This document shows positions 41,371-50,559 of a stretch of 64,000 nt of DNA, in pieces. The DNA is from JAHELQ01 sp964491915. GTDB lineage: Bacteria; Acidobacteriota; Aminicenantia; UBA2199. The notes under the pieces are model-generated. The model was not told the origin of the DNA, made no database searches, and saw nothing but the letters and a program-made list of their open reading frames with translations. The stretch lies in the NCBI GenBank assembly GCA_964491915.1, contig CAZBHS010000026.1, positions 14,727 to 78,726 of the forward strand, given 5' to 3'. Every line of letters begins with the position of its first letter. Within the stretch, counting starts at the first letter, position 1. The translations under genes were made by a program, and so were the position numbers.

Positions 41371-43398
41371 TCAGGCTTGCATGATGTTTTCATACTCGCC
41401 CGGTTTAATTTTTGGTAAGGTTACCGTAAAGGTTGTTCCGGTTGGTCCCATTGCGGGGTCGGTGTTGGTGTCCACGGTGATGGCGCCATGATGCATCTTG
41501 ATGATTCCGTAGGTCACTGCCAGTCCCAATCCGGTGCCTTTACCCATTTGTTTGGTGGTAAAAAAGGGTTCGAATAATTTTTTTACCGTTCGTTCATCGA
41601 CCCCGGTGCCGGTGTCCGAAACGGATATAATGGCATCCTGTCCGCTCTCTCCGGTGGCGATGGTCAATCGCCCGCCCTGCGGCATGGCTTCGATGGCGTT
41701 TGTTACCAGGTTGACCAGCACCTGAACGATCTGGTCCGGATCGATTTCCGCGATGACTTCTTCACTTTGGTGCACCACATCCAGCTTGATATTGCCGGGG
41801 GCGATGATGCCATGCAGGCTGAGGTCCACTAATCCATTGATATTGGTGGTGCGGAGCACCACTTTATTTTTACGTGCGAAATTCAAGAGTTCGCTGACAA
41901 TTTTTTTGGCGCGACCGGTTTGTTCCACCACCATTTCCAGATCTTTATATATGTCGGTTCCGGGATCGCATTGGTCCAACAAGAGATGGGAATAGAGCAG
42001 CACGACACCGAGGGGATTGTTGACTTCGTGGGCGATACCGGCTGCCAATTGGCCCATGCTGGCGAGTTTTTCCGCCTGGATGAGAGCGCTTTTAGTGTTG
42101 ACCAGTTGTTCGTACGATTCGGACAATTGGGATGCTGTGGCTTTGAGTTTGTCGATGGTGTAGGGCAGGCACATTTCAGATTCCGCCAGACCTTTGTGGA
42201 TGGCGATGGCGTGTTCGACGCAGGTGTCGTAGCCGCAGGCGCCGCAATTGAGTTCGTCCTCGGGTTTGTTTTTGCCCATTTTTCCCAGAATCAGTGCCAG
42301 TTGGTCGCTGGAGGGAGCGGGAAGTCGATGGTCGTCCACCTGGTAATTCATGCTTAGATCCAAGTATTCACATTTTTGACAGTCTTCTTCCCATTGCCGG
42401 ATATCGAGCTTCTTCAGTTGTTTCTGGACATAATTACCCACATTGACGCGGCGGGTGAAGCGGCTGGTTGTGGTGGTCATACCTGTCCCCATGGTGCAGC
42501 CATGGCAACAAAGCAGGCTCAGAAGTTTTACATTGGTAAAGCCCTCTTCAAATTCCTTGATGGCTTCGACAAAATCGTCGGTGCCGTCGGCGGTTAAAAA
42601 GTCGTTGGTGGTGAGATCTTCGGTAAATCCCGCGGCTTGCAGCATACCGCGGCCCAGTGGGTAAAGCATACCGCGGCCTGGATACGGCGGGTCGAATTCA
42701 GATTCAGGTACCATATCGGATTTGATGTTTTTTGCCTCGAACATGCCGCGCAGTTCAGCAAATGTGAGGACCGCTTCCACATCGCCGTCTTTTTCATGAC
42801 GTTCGGCTTCATATTTTTTGGCGATACAGGGGCCGATGAATACGACTTTGGTGTCTTTCCCATGGATCAGTTTGACGGCGCGGGCGGTGGCGATCATGGG
42901 GGAGACGATGGGGGTCAGATTCTTGACAAGACGGGGATGGTATTTTTCGATGTAGGAAACCACAGCCGGGCACGCGGATTCGATAAAATGGCGGTTGGGG
43001 TTTTTATCCAGGAGTTCGCGGATTTCCTGTACCACCAGATCGGCTCCGAATGCGACCTCCGTAACAGGGCCAAATCCCATTTCCCGCAACATGCCCACCA
43101 CCTTCCGGTAGTCGATTTCATGAAATTCCGCGGCGAAGCTGGGGGCGATGACGGCGGCCACTTTTTCGCTGCCGGCCAACAGGTCGTTGACAGTACCGCT
43201 GCAATCGCGCACCTGTTTGGCGTTCTGGCTACAAACCCGGACGCACAATCCACAGCCGATGCAGCGTTCGGAAATCACTTCCGCTTGCCCGCCGGAAATA
43301 CGGATCGCTTTGGCCGGGCATTCCCTTACGCAGGTGTAGCATACCCGGCATCGTTCCTTGATGGTTTCAACCAGAGGTCCTTTGGTCCTGTTGGCCAT
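41371..43398 (-). CDS. hydS: Sensory [FeFe]-hydrogenase-like protein fused to a histidine kinase
   Basis: A 675-residue protein. Two [4Fe-4S] motifs open it (CRVCYTCVRECPAK, CIGCGLCVRVCSQ), followed by an H-cluster domain (ESACPAVVSYIEKYHP, GPCIAKKYEAER, LLCCHGCTMGTGM) and a further Fe-S module (CGACGYDTCVEHAIA). A HisKA/HATPase pair ends it (AAGIAHEVNNPLGVVLL, VTNAIEAMP, GTGLGLAV). L1 reads SACP where catalytic enzymes have SCCP, so the proton-relay Cys is Ala, as in the sensory (group C) class. It probably senses hydrogen or redox state. It follows hydA and precedes two signalling genes. Confidence 0.88.
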   Translation of the reverse strand: MANRTKGPLVETIKERCRVCYTCVRECPAKAIRISGGQAEVISERCIGCGLCVRVCSQNAKQVRDCSGTVNDLLAGSEKVAAVIAPSFAAEFHEIDYRKVVGMLREMGFGPVTEVAFGADLVVQEIRELLDKNPNRHFIESACPAVVSYIEKYHPRLVKNLTPIVSPMIATARAVKLIHGKDTKVVFIGPCIAKKYEAERHEKDGDVEAVLTFAELRGMFEAKNIKSDMVPESEFDPPYPGRGMLYPLGRGMLQAAGFTEDLTTNDFLTADGTDDFVEAIKEFEEGFTNVKLLSLLCCHGCTMGTGMTTTTSRFTRRVNVGNYVQKQLKKLDIRQWEEDCQKCEYLDLSMNYQVDDHRLPAPSSDQLALILGKMGKNKPEDELNCGACGYDTCVEHAIAIHKGLAESEMCLPYTIDKLKATASQLSESYEQLVNTKSALIQAEKLASMGQLAAGIAHEVNNPLGVVLLYSHLLLDQCDPGTDIYKDLEMVVEQTGRAKKIVSELLNFARKNKVVLRTTNINGLVDLSLHGIIAPGNIKLDVVHQSEEVIAEIDPDQIVQVLVNLVTNAIEAMPQGGRLTIATGESGQDAIISVSDTGTGVDERTVKKLFEPFFTTKQMGKGTGLGLAVTYGIIKMHHGAITVDTNTDPAMGPTGTTFTVTLPKIKPGEYENIMQA

Positions 43399-43413
43399 TG
43401 TTCTTCTCCGTTA

Positions 43414-45138
43414 TTACTTCAATATGTCCCGTTTTTCGTAGTGGGTATGCAGGAGTTTGTGGCTCTCTTGGCCGAGAGGTTGACCGAGGTGGTTTTCATA
43501 GAGTTCTTGCACTGCTTTGTTGCCGTGGGAAGTACGGGACATTTCACTCTGATCGATTTGATAGAGCGCTTGCATTCTTGCTTTGACCGCTTCGGGATTG
43601 GCGCCGATGGGCTGCCCTCCGCCGGCAATGCATCCGCCGGGACAGGTCATCACTTCGATGAAGTGGATGCTCTTTCGTCCCTGCCGAATCTCTTCCAGCA
43701 ATTTACGGGCGTTACCAAGCCCGCTCACCGCTGCGACGCCGATGGTCAAGCCGTCGATGTCGATTTGAGCTTCTTTAGTACCTGCAAGCCCGCGCAGCGC
43801 CTGGACTTTGAGATTGTCCATCTCCTTTCCGGTAATCAGGTAGTGAGCGGTTCTGATCGCAGCTTCCATTACCCCTCCTCCGGCGCCGAAGAGTTTGCCG
43901 GCTGTACTGCGGGTGCCAAATGGGACATCGGCTGCTTCAGGCTCCAGGGAATTCAGGTCGATCCCGAATTCTCTAATCAATTGAGCCATTTCGCGGGTGG
44001 TCAGTACCGCGTCGATGTCCGCCAGACCGTTTTGCCCCATTTCAGGGCGTTTGGCTTCAAATTTTTTGGCGGTACAGGGCATGAGAGAAACACTGAAGAT
44101 TTTGGAGGGGTCGATGCCCTCTCTCTGGACATACACATTTTTAATGATAGAGCCAAGCATCTGCTGCGGGCTTTTGCAGGTTGACAAGTTGGGGAGAAAA
44201 TCAGGGTAAAATTCCTCTACATATTTAATCCAACCGGGCGAGCAGGATGTCATCATCGGCAGCTCGCCGTCCGTTTGGATCCGTTTGACCAGTTCCGACG
44301 CCTCTTCCATAATAGTGAGGTCCGCGGAAAAGGCGGTGTCGAACACACGGTCGAATCCAAGCCGTCTCAACGCCGCGGTCATGGTGCCGCAAATATCATG
44401 GCCCGGATTGACGCCGAACTCTTCAGCCAGAGTGACTGATATCGCGGGAGCATGTTGGACAACGACGATTTTTTCGGGATCGTTCAACGCGTCTAGAACC
44501 TCTTTGATGTGGCTTTTTTCCCGCAGGGCTCCGGTGGGACACACCATGATGCACTGTCCGCAATTGATGCAACTAGAGACATTGAGTCCTATTTCAAAGG
44601 CGCATCCAATCACGGTATTGCTGCCGCGGCCCACAAAATCGATGGCGGATACTTGCTGAACCTCTTCGCACACACGGACACATTTGCCGCACAGAATGCA
44701 TTTTTCAGGATCCCGGACGATCGAAGGGCTTGAGACATCCAGTTCGTGTCTGGTTTTTGGTCCGCGGTACCGGCGGAGCCGCACGCCATACTCGTAGGCT
44801 AACGTGCGCAATTCGCAATTTTCGCTGCGATGGCAGTAGAGGCAGTCGTCCGGGTGGTCGGCCAATAATAATTCGATGATGGTTTTACGCGCCTGCACCG
44901 CCCGGGGGGAATGGGTGCGAATACGCATCCCCTCCCGCACCGGGTAGGAGCAAGCTGGCACGAGATTATTGATACCCTCGACTTCCACCGAACAAATCCT
45001 ACAAGCTCCGGTGGGTTTTAAATCCTCCATGTGACACAAGGTGGGTATACGGATTCCTTCGGCTTTGAGGGCATTGTAAATAGTATCCCCTTCTTGGGCT
45101 TCTATTTTTTTTCCATTGACGATTATTTCCATACTCAT
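43414..45138 (-). CDS. hydA: [FeFe]-hydrogenase catalytic subunit HydA (HndD-like)
   Basis: A 574-residue hydrogenase. Order: [2Fe-2S] ferredoxin domain (CHMEDLKPTGACRICSVEV), His-Cys [4Fe-4S] motif (HPDDCLYCHRSENC), two [4Fe-4S] motifs (CILCGKCVRVC, CINCGQCIMVC), then the H-cluster domain with L1 TSCSPGW, L2 MPCTAKKFE and L3 EVMTCPGGCIAGGGQP. L1 has Ser after Cys where CpI-type enzymes have a second Cys. With HydB and HydC it makes a trimer of the type that can couple NADH and ferredoxin to hydrogen; bifurcation is inference. It starts 15 bases after hydB. Confidence 0.95.
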   Translation of the reverse strand: MSMEIIVNGKKIEAQEGDTIYNALKAEGIRIPTLCHMEDLKPTGACRICSVEVEGINNLVPACSYPVREGMRIRTHSPRAVQARKTIIELLLADHPDDCLYCHRSENCELRTLAYEYGVRLRRYRGPKTRHELDVSSPSIVRDPEKCILCGKCVRVCEEVQQVSAIDFVGRGSNTVIGCAFEIGLNVSSCINCGQCIMVCPTGALREKSHIKEVLDALNDPEKIVVVQHAPAISVTLAEEFGVNPGHDICGTMTAALRRLGFDRVFDTAFSADLTIMEEASELVKRIQTDGELPMMTSCSPGWIKYVEEFYPDFLPNLSTCKSPQQMLGSIIKNVYVQREGIDPSKIFSVSLMPCTAKKFEAKRPEMGQNGLADIDAVLTTREMAQLIREFGIDLNSLEPEAADVPFGTRSTAGKLFGAGGGVMEAAIRTAHYLITGKEMDNLKVQALRGLAGTKEAQIDIDGLTIGVAAVSGLGNARKLLEEIRQGRKSIHFIEVMTCPGGCIAGGGQPIGANPEAVKARMQALYQIDQSEMSRTSHGNKAVQELYENHLGQPLGQESHKLLHTHYEKRDILK

Positions 45139-45153
45139 GATCCAACTCCTCTC

Positions 45154-47157
45154 TTAATTGGCGCTCACGGCGTCAAATTTGCATGTTTCAAGGCAGGCGC
45201 CGCAACCGATACATTTATCCGGGACAATAAAATGGGGGGTTTTCGCTTTGCCCATAATAGCGTCCGCCGGACATTTACGCATGCAGGCTGTGCAACCGAC
45301 ACATTTTTCGGCGTCGATGGTGTATGTCAGCAATTCTTTACACACACCGGCGGAACATTTACGCTCGTAAATATGCTCTTCGTATTCATCCTTGAACCAT
45401 CGGAGAGTACTTAAAACCGGATTGGGAGCTGTCTGTCCCAAACCGCACAAACTGGTGTCTTTGATCACTTCAGCCAATTGGTTCAACTGGATGATCCCCT
45501 GGAACCGCTGGAGAGTGTCGAACTCTTTTTCATTGTGCCGGGAGCGGGTGATGCTATTGAGGATTTCCAACATCCGCCTGGTGCCTTCACGGCAGGGAAT
45601 ACATTTGCCGCAACTTTCGCGCTGGATGAAATCCATAAAGAATTTTGCCACATCCACCATGCAGTTTTTGTCGTCCATCACCACCAATCCGCCGGATCCC
45701 ATAATGGCGCCGACGCGTTTCAGGGACTCGTAATCGATTTCGATATCCAGATGTTGGGACGGGATGCAACCGCCGGAGGGGCCGCCGATTTGCACGGCTT
45801 TGAATTCCCGGTTGTCCGGGATGCCGCCGCCTACATCAAAGACAATGGTGCGAACCGAGGTTCCCATCGCCACTTCAACCAAACCGGTACGACTCACTTT
45901 GCCGGAGAGGGCGAACACTTTTGTGCCCTTGCTGTTTTCCGTTCCCAATCCGCTGAACCAATCAGCGCCGTTCAATGCGATGGCCGGCACATTGGCCAGA
46001 GTTTCGACATTGTTGATAATAGTGGGTTTCCCAAACAATCCACTGTTAGCCGGGAAAGGGGGGCGGGGCCGGGGCATACCGCGTTTTCCTTCAATACTAT
46101 GAATCAAAGCTGTTTCTTCACCACAGACAAACGCCCCGGCCCCTTGCTTAATGGTAACATCGAGATTGAATCCACTATCGAGAATGTTTTCGCCTAAAAG
46201 TCCATACTTTTTAGCCTGGGAAATGGCTATCTTTAGGCGTTCTATCGCAAGCGGGTATTCGGCCCGGATGTAGATATAGGCTTTGCTGGCGCCGATGGCG
46301 TAGGCGGCGATAGCAAGACCTTCCAACAGCCGGTGCGGGTCTCCTTCGATGACGGCGCGATCCATAAAAGCGCCGGGATCCCCTTCATCCGCGTTGCATA
46401 TCATATATTTTTTATCACCTTCTGTATTCAGTGCGAATTTCCATTTTTTCCCGGCGACAAAACCTCCGCCGCCACGACCGCGGAGTCCGCTTTTCTCCAC
46501 TTCGTCGCACACTTCGGGTCGCGTTGTGGTGTGAATGGTCTTGATCAAACCGCAATACCCGCCATTGGCGAGGTATTCGTCAATACTGCCGGGGTCGATG
46601 ATGCCGCAATTATCGAGCACCCACCTGGTTTGAGGAGCGAAAAATGGATGCTCATCCAGATAAGGGAGATTTTCCCAGGCGTCGAGCCCCTCTTGCCGGT
46701 ATTGGCCCAGAAGATGCCGCTGGGGAACCTCGGCTTTTAGAGCATTATCCAACAATTCTTCAACCTTGTCGGACGTGATCTCCTGGAAGCAGAGCCTCGA
46801 TTTTCCGGGCAATTGTATATCCACTATCGGTTCTGCGGAACAAAGTCCGACGCACCCGACTTCCAGTACATCGGCATCGATGTTTTTTTCCGCCGCATAT
46901 TTTTTGACGGCCTTGAGGGTATGGCCGGCGCCGGCTCCAAGGCCGCATGTACCGGCTCCCACAAAAATAGTAGGACGATCCACATCCTCCCGCCGCATCG
47001 CGGAGAAAAAGGTCTCCAGATCTTCTTGGTGAGTGTTGAATGACCCATTGTCTTTGTAGGACCCTTTCAAAATAGCGGCGGCGAGACGGTCCTGCATCGG
47101 GCCGGGCAACCATTTAAAAATCGCATTGGAGGAGGTATGATTAAATGTTTTGTTCAT
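45154..47157 (-). CDS. hydB: HydB, NuoF-like NADH/FMN subunit of the hydrogenase
   Basis: A 667-residue flavin subunit. N-terminal thioredoxin-like [2Fe-2S] domain (FVGAGTCGLGAGAGHTL, VGCVGLCSAEP), FMN/NADH domain (GRGGGGFVAGKKW, CNADEGDPGAFMDR, GAFVCGEETALI), [4Fe-4S] motif SCGKCIPCREGTRRM, and two C-terminal ferredoxin motifs (CVGCTACMRKCP, CIGCGACLETC). This is the full HydB layout of trimeric hydrogenases. It lies six bases after hydC. Confidence 0.95.
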   Translation of the reverse strand: MNKTFNHTSSNAIFKWLPGPMQDRLAAAILKGSYKDNGSFNTHQEDLETFFSAMRREDVDRPTIFVGAGTCGLGAGAGHTLKAVKKYAAEKNIDADVLEVGCVGLCSAEPIVDIQLPGKSRLCFQEITSDKVEELLDNALKAEVPQRHLLGQYRQEGLDAWENLPYLDEHPFFAPQTRWVLDNCGIIDPGSIDEYLANGGYCGLIKTIHTTTRPEVCDEVEKSGLRGRGGGGFVAGKKWKFALNTEGDKKYMICNADEGDPGAFMDRAVIEGDPHRLLEGLAIAAYAIGASKAYIYIRAEYPLAIERLKIAISQAKKYGLLGENILDSGFNLDVTIKQGAGAFVCGEETALIHSIEGKRGMPRPRPPFPANSGLFGKPTIINNVETLANVPAIALNGADWFSGLGTENSKGTKVFALSGKVSRTGLVEVAMGTSVRTIVFDVGGGIPDNREFKAVQIGGPSGGCIPSQHLDIEIDYESLKRVGAIMGSGGLVVMDDKNCMVDVAKFFMDFIQRESCGKCIPCREGTRRMLEILNSITRSRHNEKEFDTLQRFQGIIQLNQLAEVIKDTSLCGLGQTAPNPVLSTLRWFKDEYEEHIYERKCSAGVCKELLTYTIDAEKCVGCTACMRKCPADAIMGKAKTPHFIVPDKCIGCGACLETCKFDAVSAN

Positions 47158-47162
47158 CGTCT

Positions 47163-47651
47163 CTATTCCTTATCCCTATAAGAATCCAGGATTTTTTTGA
47201 TATCCTCGGGGGTCAGTTTGGCATGAAATTCGCCATTGATACTAATGACTGGAGCCAAACCGCAAGCGCCGATGCAGGCAACAACCTCTAGACTGAACCG
47301 ACCGTCTCTTGTCGTTTCCCCCGGCTGAACCTTCAATTCTTGCTTCAAAGCATTCAGTATTGCAGAAGAATTTTTCACATGGCATGCGGTTCCCCGGCAT
47401 ACCAGGATATGGTATTTACCTTTTGGCTGAAAACGAAATTGGTTGTAAAACGTGGCGACTCCATAAATTTTGCTGGTGGGGAGCTTTAAGAATTCGCCGA
47501 TTCTAACCACCGCTTCTTTCGAGAGAAACCCCTGGGCCTCCTGAACTTCCTGAAGAATAGGAATCAAGTGTTCCCGCTTGGGTTGGTAATAACGTTCCAA
47601 TATTTCATCCACTTTTGAAGAGTGTAAACCTGTCTTCTGTTCCATTATCAC
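47163..47651 (-). CDS. hydC: HydC, NuoE-like [2Fe-2S] subunit of the hydrogenase
   Basis: A 162-residue thioredoxin-like ferredoxin. Visible: REHLIPILQEVQEAQGFL, GVATFYNQFRFQPKG, and cluster ligands in CRGTACHVKNS and ACIGACGLAPV. It lies 25 bases downstream of rex and starts the structural genes. Two codon-1 candidates exist (MIMEQ); the difference is two residues. Confidence 0.94.
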   Translation of the reverse strand: MIMEQKTGLHSSKVDEILERYYQPKREHLIPILQEVQEAQGFLSKEAVVRIGEFLKLPTSKIYGVATFYNQFRFQPKGKYHILVCRGTACHVKNSSAILNALKQELKVQPGETTRDGRFSLEVVACIGACGLAPVISINGEFHAKLTPEDIKKILDSYRDKE

Positions 47652-47675
47652 TCCTAATCAATTAAAAAAAATAGA

Positions 47676-48302
47676 CTATTTATTATCTTTCGCGTAAAAA
47701 GCTGCCTTCTCTATAGACATAATAATGTCGCGATTTTCCAGAAAGACATCTTCGGGAACTTCAAGGGGAATCGGCGCCCAATTCACCAGGGCTTTCACTC
47801 CAGCCTTCACATATTGATCGGCGATTTCCTGGGCGACTGAAGCCGGCGCCGTGATAACCCCAATCGTGACCTCTTCCTGGGCGACAATTTCTTCAACTCG
47901 ACTGATATGGTATGTCCGGCATCCGGATATTACGCGGTCAACCTTACCAGGATCCACATCAAATGCCGCCACTATAGACAACTTTGGACGCCGGCCCATA
48001 AAATAGGCCAAAATGGCACGCCCCAGATTTCCAATACCCGCCATCGCGATTTTTTGACCTTGAGGATCATCGAGGATCGACCGAATTTTTTCAATCAACT
48101 TTTCAGTATCATATCCCTTGCGAGTACTGCCACTATAGCCGATTGCCATCAAATCTCTTCTGACCTGGGCGGGTGTCCGTTTCCCTAACGTTGCCAATTC
48201 ATGGGAGAACACGTTGAGTTTACCAACCTCCAATTGCATGTTCAAGAGACGGCGATACAAGCTGAGCCTTTCGATCGTTCGAATTGGTATTTTCTGTTTC
48301 AT
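47676..48302 (-). CDS. rex: Redox-sensing transcriptional repressor Rex
   Basis: Senses the NADH/NAD+ ratio and represses fermentation and hydrogenase genes until NADH rises. The 208-residue protein has the N-terminal winged helix (IPIRTIERLSLYRRLL, ELATLGKRTPAQVRRDL, GYDTEKLIEKI), a Rossmann domain (MAGIGNLGRAI) and the C-terminal swap helix. I start at ATG 48302 because a longer frame from 48353 would read through the operator; GAGG lies nine bases before 48302. First gene of the hydrogenase operon, so probably autoregulated. Confidence 0.93.
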   Translation of the reverse strand: MKQKIPIRTIERLSLYRRLLNMQLEVGKLNVFSHELATLGKRTPAQVRRDLMAIGYSGSTRKGYDTEKLIEKIRSILDDPQGQKIAMAGIGNLGRAILAYFMGRRPKLSIVAAFDVDPGKVDRVISGCRTYHISRVEEIVAQEEVTIGVITAPASVAQEIADQYVKAGVKALVNWAPIPLEVPEDVFLENRDIIMSIEKAAFYAKDNK

Positions 48303-48337
48303 ACTAACATACCTCACATTATTGTGAAAACTTCTTT

Positions 48338-48388
48338 TTGTGAATACTTTCACACTAACTTTATAATACGAATCACTCCTTTTGTCAA
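48338..48388 (-). promoter_or_regulatory. Promoter of the hydrogenase operon with overlapping Rex operator
   Basis: On the minus strand TTGACA (48388-48383), 17 bases, TATAAA (48365-48360). Directly after lies the Rex-type site TTGTGAATACTTTCACAC (plus strand 48338-48355), one base from the consensus TTGTGAAN4TTCACAA. A bound Rex would cover the transcription start. A second TCACA/TGTGA pair lies at 48313-48326. Confidence 0.85.
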
Positions 48389-48510
48389 CACTAAAAATTC
48401 ATTTTTTTTCACACCTCCAAAACAAAGATTATAAAACATTATCAATGAATGGCCACTAGTTGTGAAATCATTTTTGTTACAAATATTAACAAATAAAATT
48501 TAGAATAACG

Positions 48511-50097
48511 CTACGGTTGAATGTAGAATGTTTCCAATTCCTTGAGTTTGGCTTCGATATCCCGTTGAGCGGGCACGCGATCATGGTTGCTCTGGGTATA
48601 CCATTTCTCATAGGCCTCTTCGATCTCGTCCACAGTCAACTGAATTGTGAGAGTGATACAATCGTGGATCAGTTGTTTGATTTTTTGAAGGTCCGGCTCA
48701 TCCATCAGTTTTCTTATTATTACCTTGCCTACTTCTAGAAGAGCGATGCAAACTTCCCGAAGCGTGAAGCCTTCCTTGAAGCGGATTTGCACCAAATCCA
48801 TCTCATAGTCGAGCAGGAGCATGCGATCGCGATTGCGGACCGAGGCGCCGATCAATTGATAAATTATATTGATATTCCAATCTAGATCTTCGGATTTCAT
48901 AGCCTGGTAATTTGTAAAATCAGCCTGTCTGGAGGGATCGCTCAGAGTCTCCTTTATGTCCCGCATCATGTCGCCTTTGAGTCTCGCCATGGCCTCGTAG
49001 ATCATCAAATTCGGCCTCAAGACCACCCGTTTCAACGCGGAGCGGTTCTTGCGGTTCCACTCAGTAGGATCCAATTTCATTTTTTCGATCATATAGAGGA
49101 GACGTCTCAAGATATGATACCGTGGAGTCGGCTCCCATTTAAGGGTATTCCTTGTGTAAGACGCGTCAATATTCAGCTTGCGATCCACGTACTTGATCAT
49201 CCATGGGCGCTCGAATGGACGATGGCCAATGAGACGCCCCAGGAGATCCCGTATATACACTCCGGGTAGGGCCAAACATTTAGGGAAATACAACGGTTTG
49301 ATACGATGGCCGAAATACAGACGAGTAGCGGCGTCGAATAATTCCTGATGGGAGGTGGAGCCATCGGGGCTGGCGATATAAATGTCATAATCAGGAAGCT
49401 CTCTTGTTTTTTTCAGTACCGTCAAGATCAATTTGTTCAAGTCATTGCTATGGATATAGGGCACTGCCGACTTACCTTTGCCCCCCAATATTTTTGAATT
49501 CCACTTCCGACTGAACCATGTATTCAAAAACATATAGAGAGGGCCATATTCACACCAATCAGTGAATACGGCGGCAAACCGAATGATAGAGCACGGGAAC
49601 CAATTGGCCGATTCCCTCACCATCGCCTCGCATTTACGCTTGCTCACCGCATACTGGTAACTCGCATCCAACGGGCTCCTCTCGGTAATACACTCTCCCC
49701 CGGAAGGGAAATTGGAGGCAGCGGTCGAACTGGCGAAAATAAAGCGTTTGACCCGCAAGATTTTTGCCTGCTCCAGGACATAACGAGTACCGTTTACATT
49801 TGTCCGTTCATATTCCGGATGGTCTTCGTAATCAAAATCATAGTATCCCGCCAGGTGAATCAAAAAATCCGCGCCTCCCTGCCGTTTGATATTATGCATT
49901 ACCCAGCGTAGAGAGATCCAATTCCCAACGTCAACCTGAATCCATTTAATATTCGGGTGTTCCTTTACCCCCGCCTCTTTCTGAGGACGGCGGGCAATGG
50001 CATAGATGAGGTAATCCTCCCTGGCAGCCTCCAAAAAAGCGCGCCCCACAATACCGGACGCACCGGTAACAATAATAGGAGGAAGTTTATCAGACAT
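48511..50097 (-). CDS. NAD-dependent epimerase/dehydratase (extended SDR) with C-terminal extension
   Basis: A 528-residue protein. The first 330 residues form an extended short-chain dehydrogenase: nucleotide-binding TGASGIVG, HLAGYYD, and catalytic YAVSK with Ser/Thr upstream (FASSTAAS). The last 190 residues are helical and charged, contain no motif I recognise, and are absent from ordinary epimerases. It follows a small membrane protein after three bases. Substrate, probably a nucleotide sugar or sterol-like lipid, cannot be told. Confidence 0.8.
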   Translation of the reverse strand: MSDKLPPIIVTGASGIVGRAFLEAAREDYLIYAIARRPQKEAGVKEHPNIKWIQVDVGNWISLRWVMHNIKRQGGADFLIHLAGYYDFDYEDHPEYERTNVNGTRYVLEQAKILRVKRFIFASSTAASNFPSGGECITERSPLDASYQYAVSKRKCEAMVRESANWFPCSIIRFAAVFTDWCEYGPLYMFLNTWFSRKWNSKILGGKGKSAVPYIHSNDLNKLILTVLKKTRELPDYDIYIASPDGSTSHQELFDAATRLYFGHRIKPLYFPKCLALPGVYIRDLLGRLIGHRPFERPWMIKYVDRKLNIDASYTRNTLKWEPTPRYHILRRLLYMIEKMKLDPTEWNRKNRSALKRVVLRPNLMIYEAMARLKGDMMRDIKETLSDPSRQADFTNYQAMKSEDLDWNINIIYQLIGASVRNRDRMLLLDYEMDLVQIRFKEGFTLREVCIALLEVGKVIIRKLMDEPDLQKIKQLIHDCITLTIQLTVDEIEEAYEKWYTQSNHDRVPAQRDIEAKLKELETFYIQP

Positions 50098-50100
50098 GTT

Positions 50101-50514
50101 TCACCTCGCTCGCGTCTTGTTGCACCGATAGGCCCAGGCAATTGCCAATCCCATAAACAGATCTCCGGCGCCGGACAGAAACACGACCAGTATCCAGGCA
50201 ATGAATATTGAATAGCTAAACAAAAATACCGTGGCAATAAATTTAGCGGCTATTGATAAAATGACGATCCCTTCATACCGTTCCCAATCGATTGCAGTCA
50301 TAGCGTAGCCGACGCTCAGGACGATATGAAACACTCCCGCTTGCACACTGAAGAACCTTTCGGTGATAGGTCTGTAGCCGAAATACAGACTGAAAAAATC
50401 ACCAGGCATAAACATTAGCGCCACACCCACTAAAATAGAGTGAATAGCCACCAACCACATGAGTAGGGAAAACCTGAAGGAGGTATCGCGCAGAATCCTC
50501 TTGCTAAACTTCAT
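50101..50514 (-). CDS. Small membrane protein with four helices, unknown
   Basis: A 137-residue protein with hydrophobic segments near 13-35, 50-75, 82-105 and 108-128. It starts at ATG 50514 with GAGAGGG upstream and is followed by the epimerase after three bases, so they are co-transcribed. No family recognised. Confidence 0.6.
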   Translation of the reverse strand: MKFSKRILRDTSFRFSLLMWLVAIHSILVGVALMFMPGDFFSLYFGYRPITERFFSVQAGVFHIVLSVGYAMTAIDWERYEGIVILSIAAKFIATVFLFSYSIFIAWILVVFLSGAGDLFMGLAIAWAYRCNKTRAR

Positions 50515-50559
50515 TGTAACCCTCTCCGAGAAAATTATATTTCCAGAGCTGTATTTCGC

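Noticed and set aside
42637..44184. 515-codon plus-strand frame opposite the hydrogenase genes
   Set aside because: Antisense of the sensory hydrogenase and hydA; the real genes carry complete motifs on the other strand.
48440..48485. TTGTGAAATCATTTTTGTTACAA as a second Rex site
   Set aside because: Half-site spacing does not match the Rex consensus and it lies upstream of the promoter; too weak to call.
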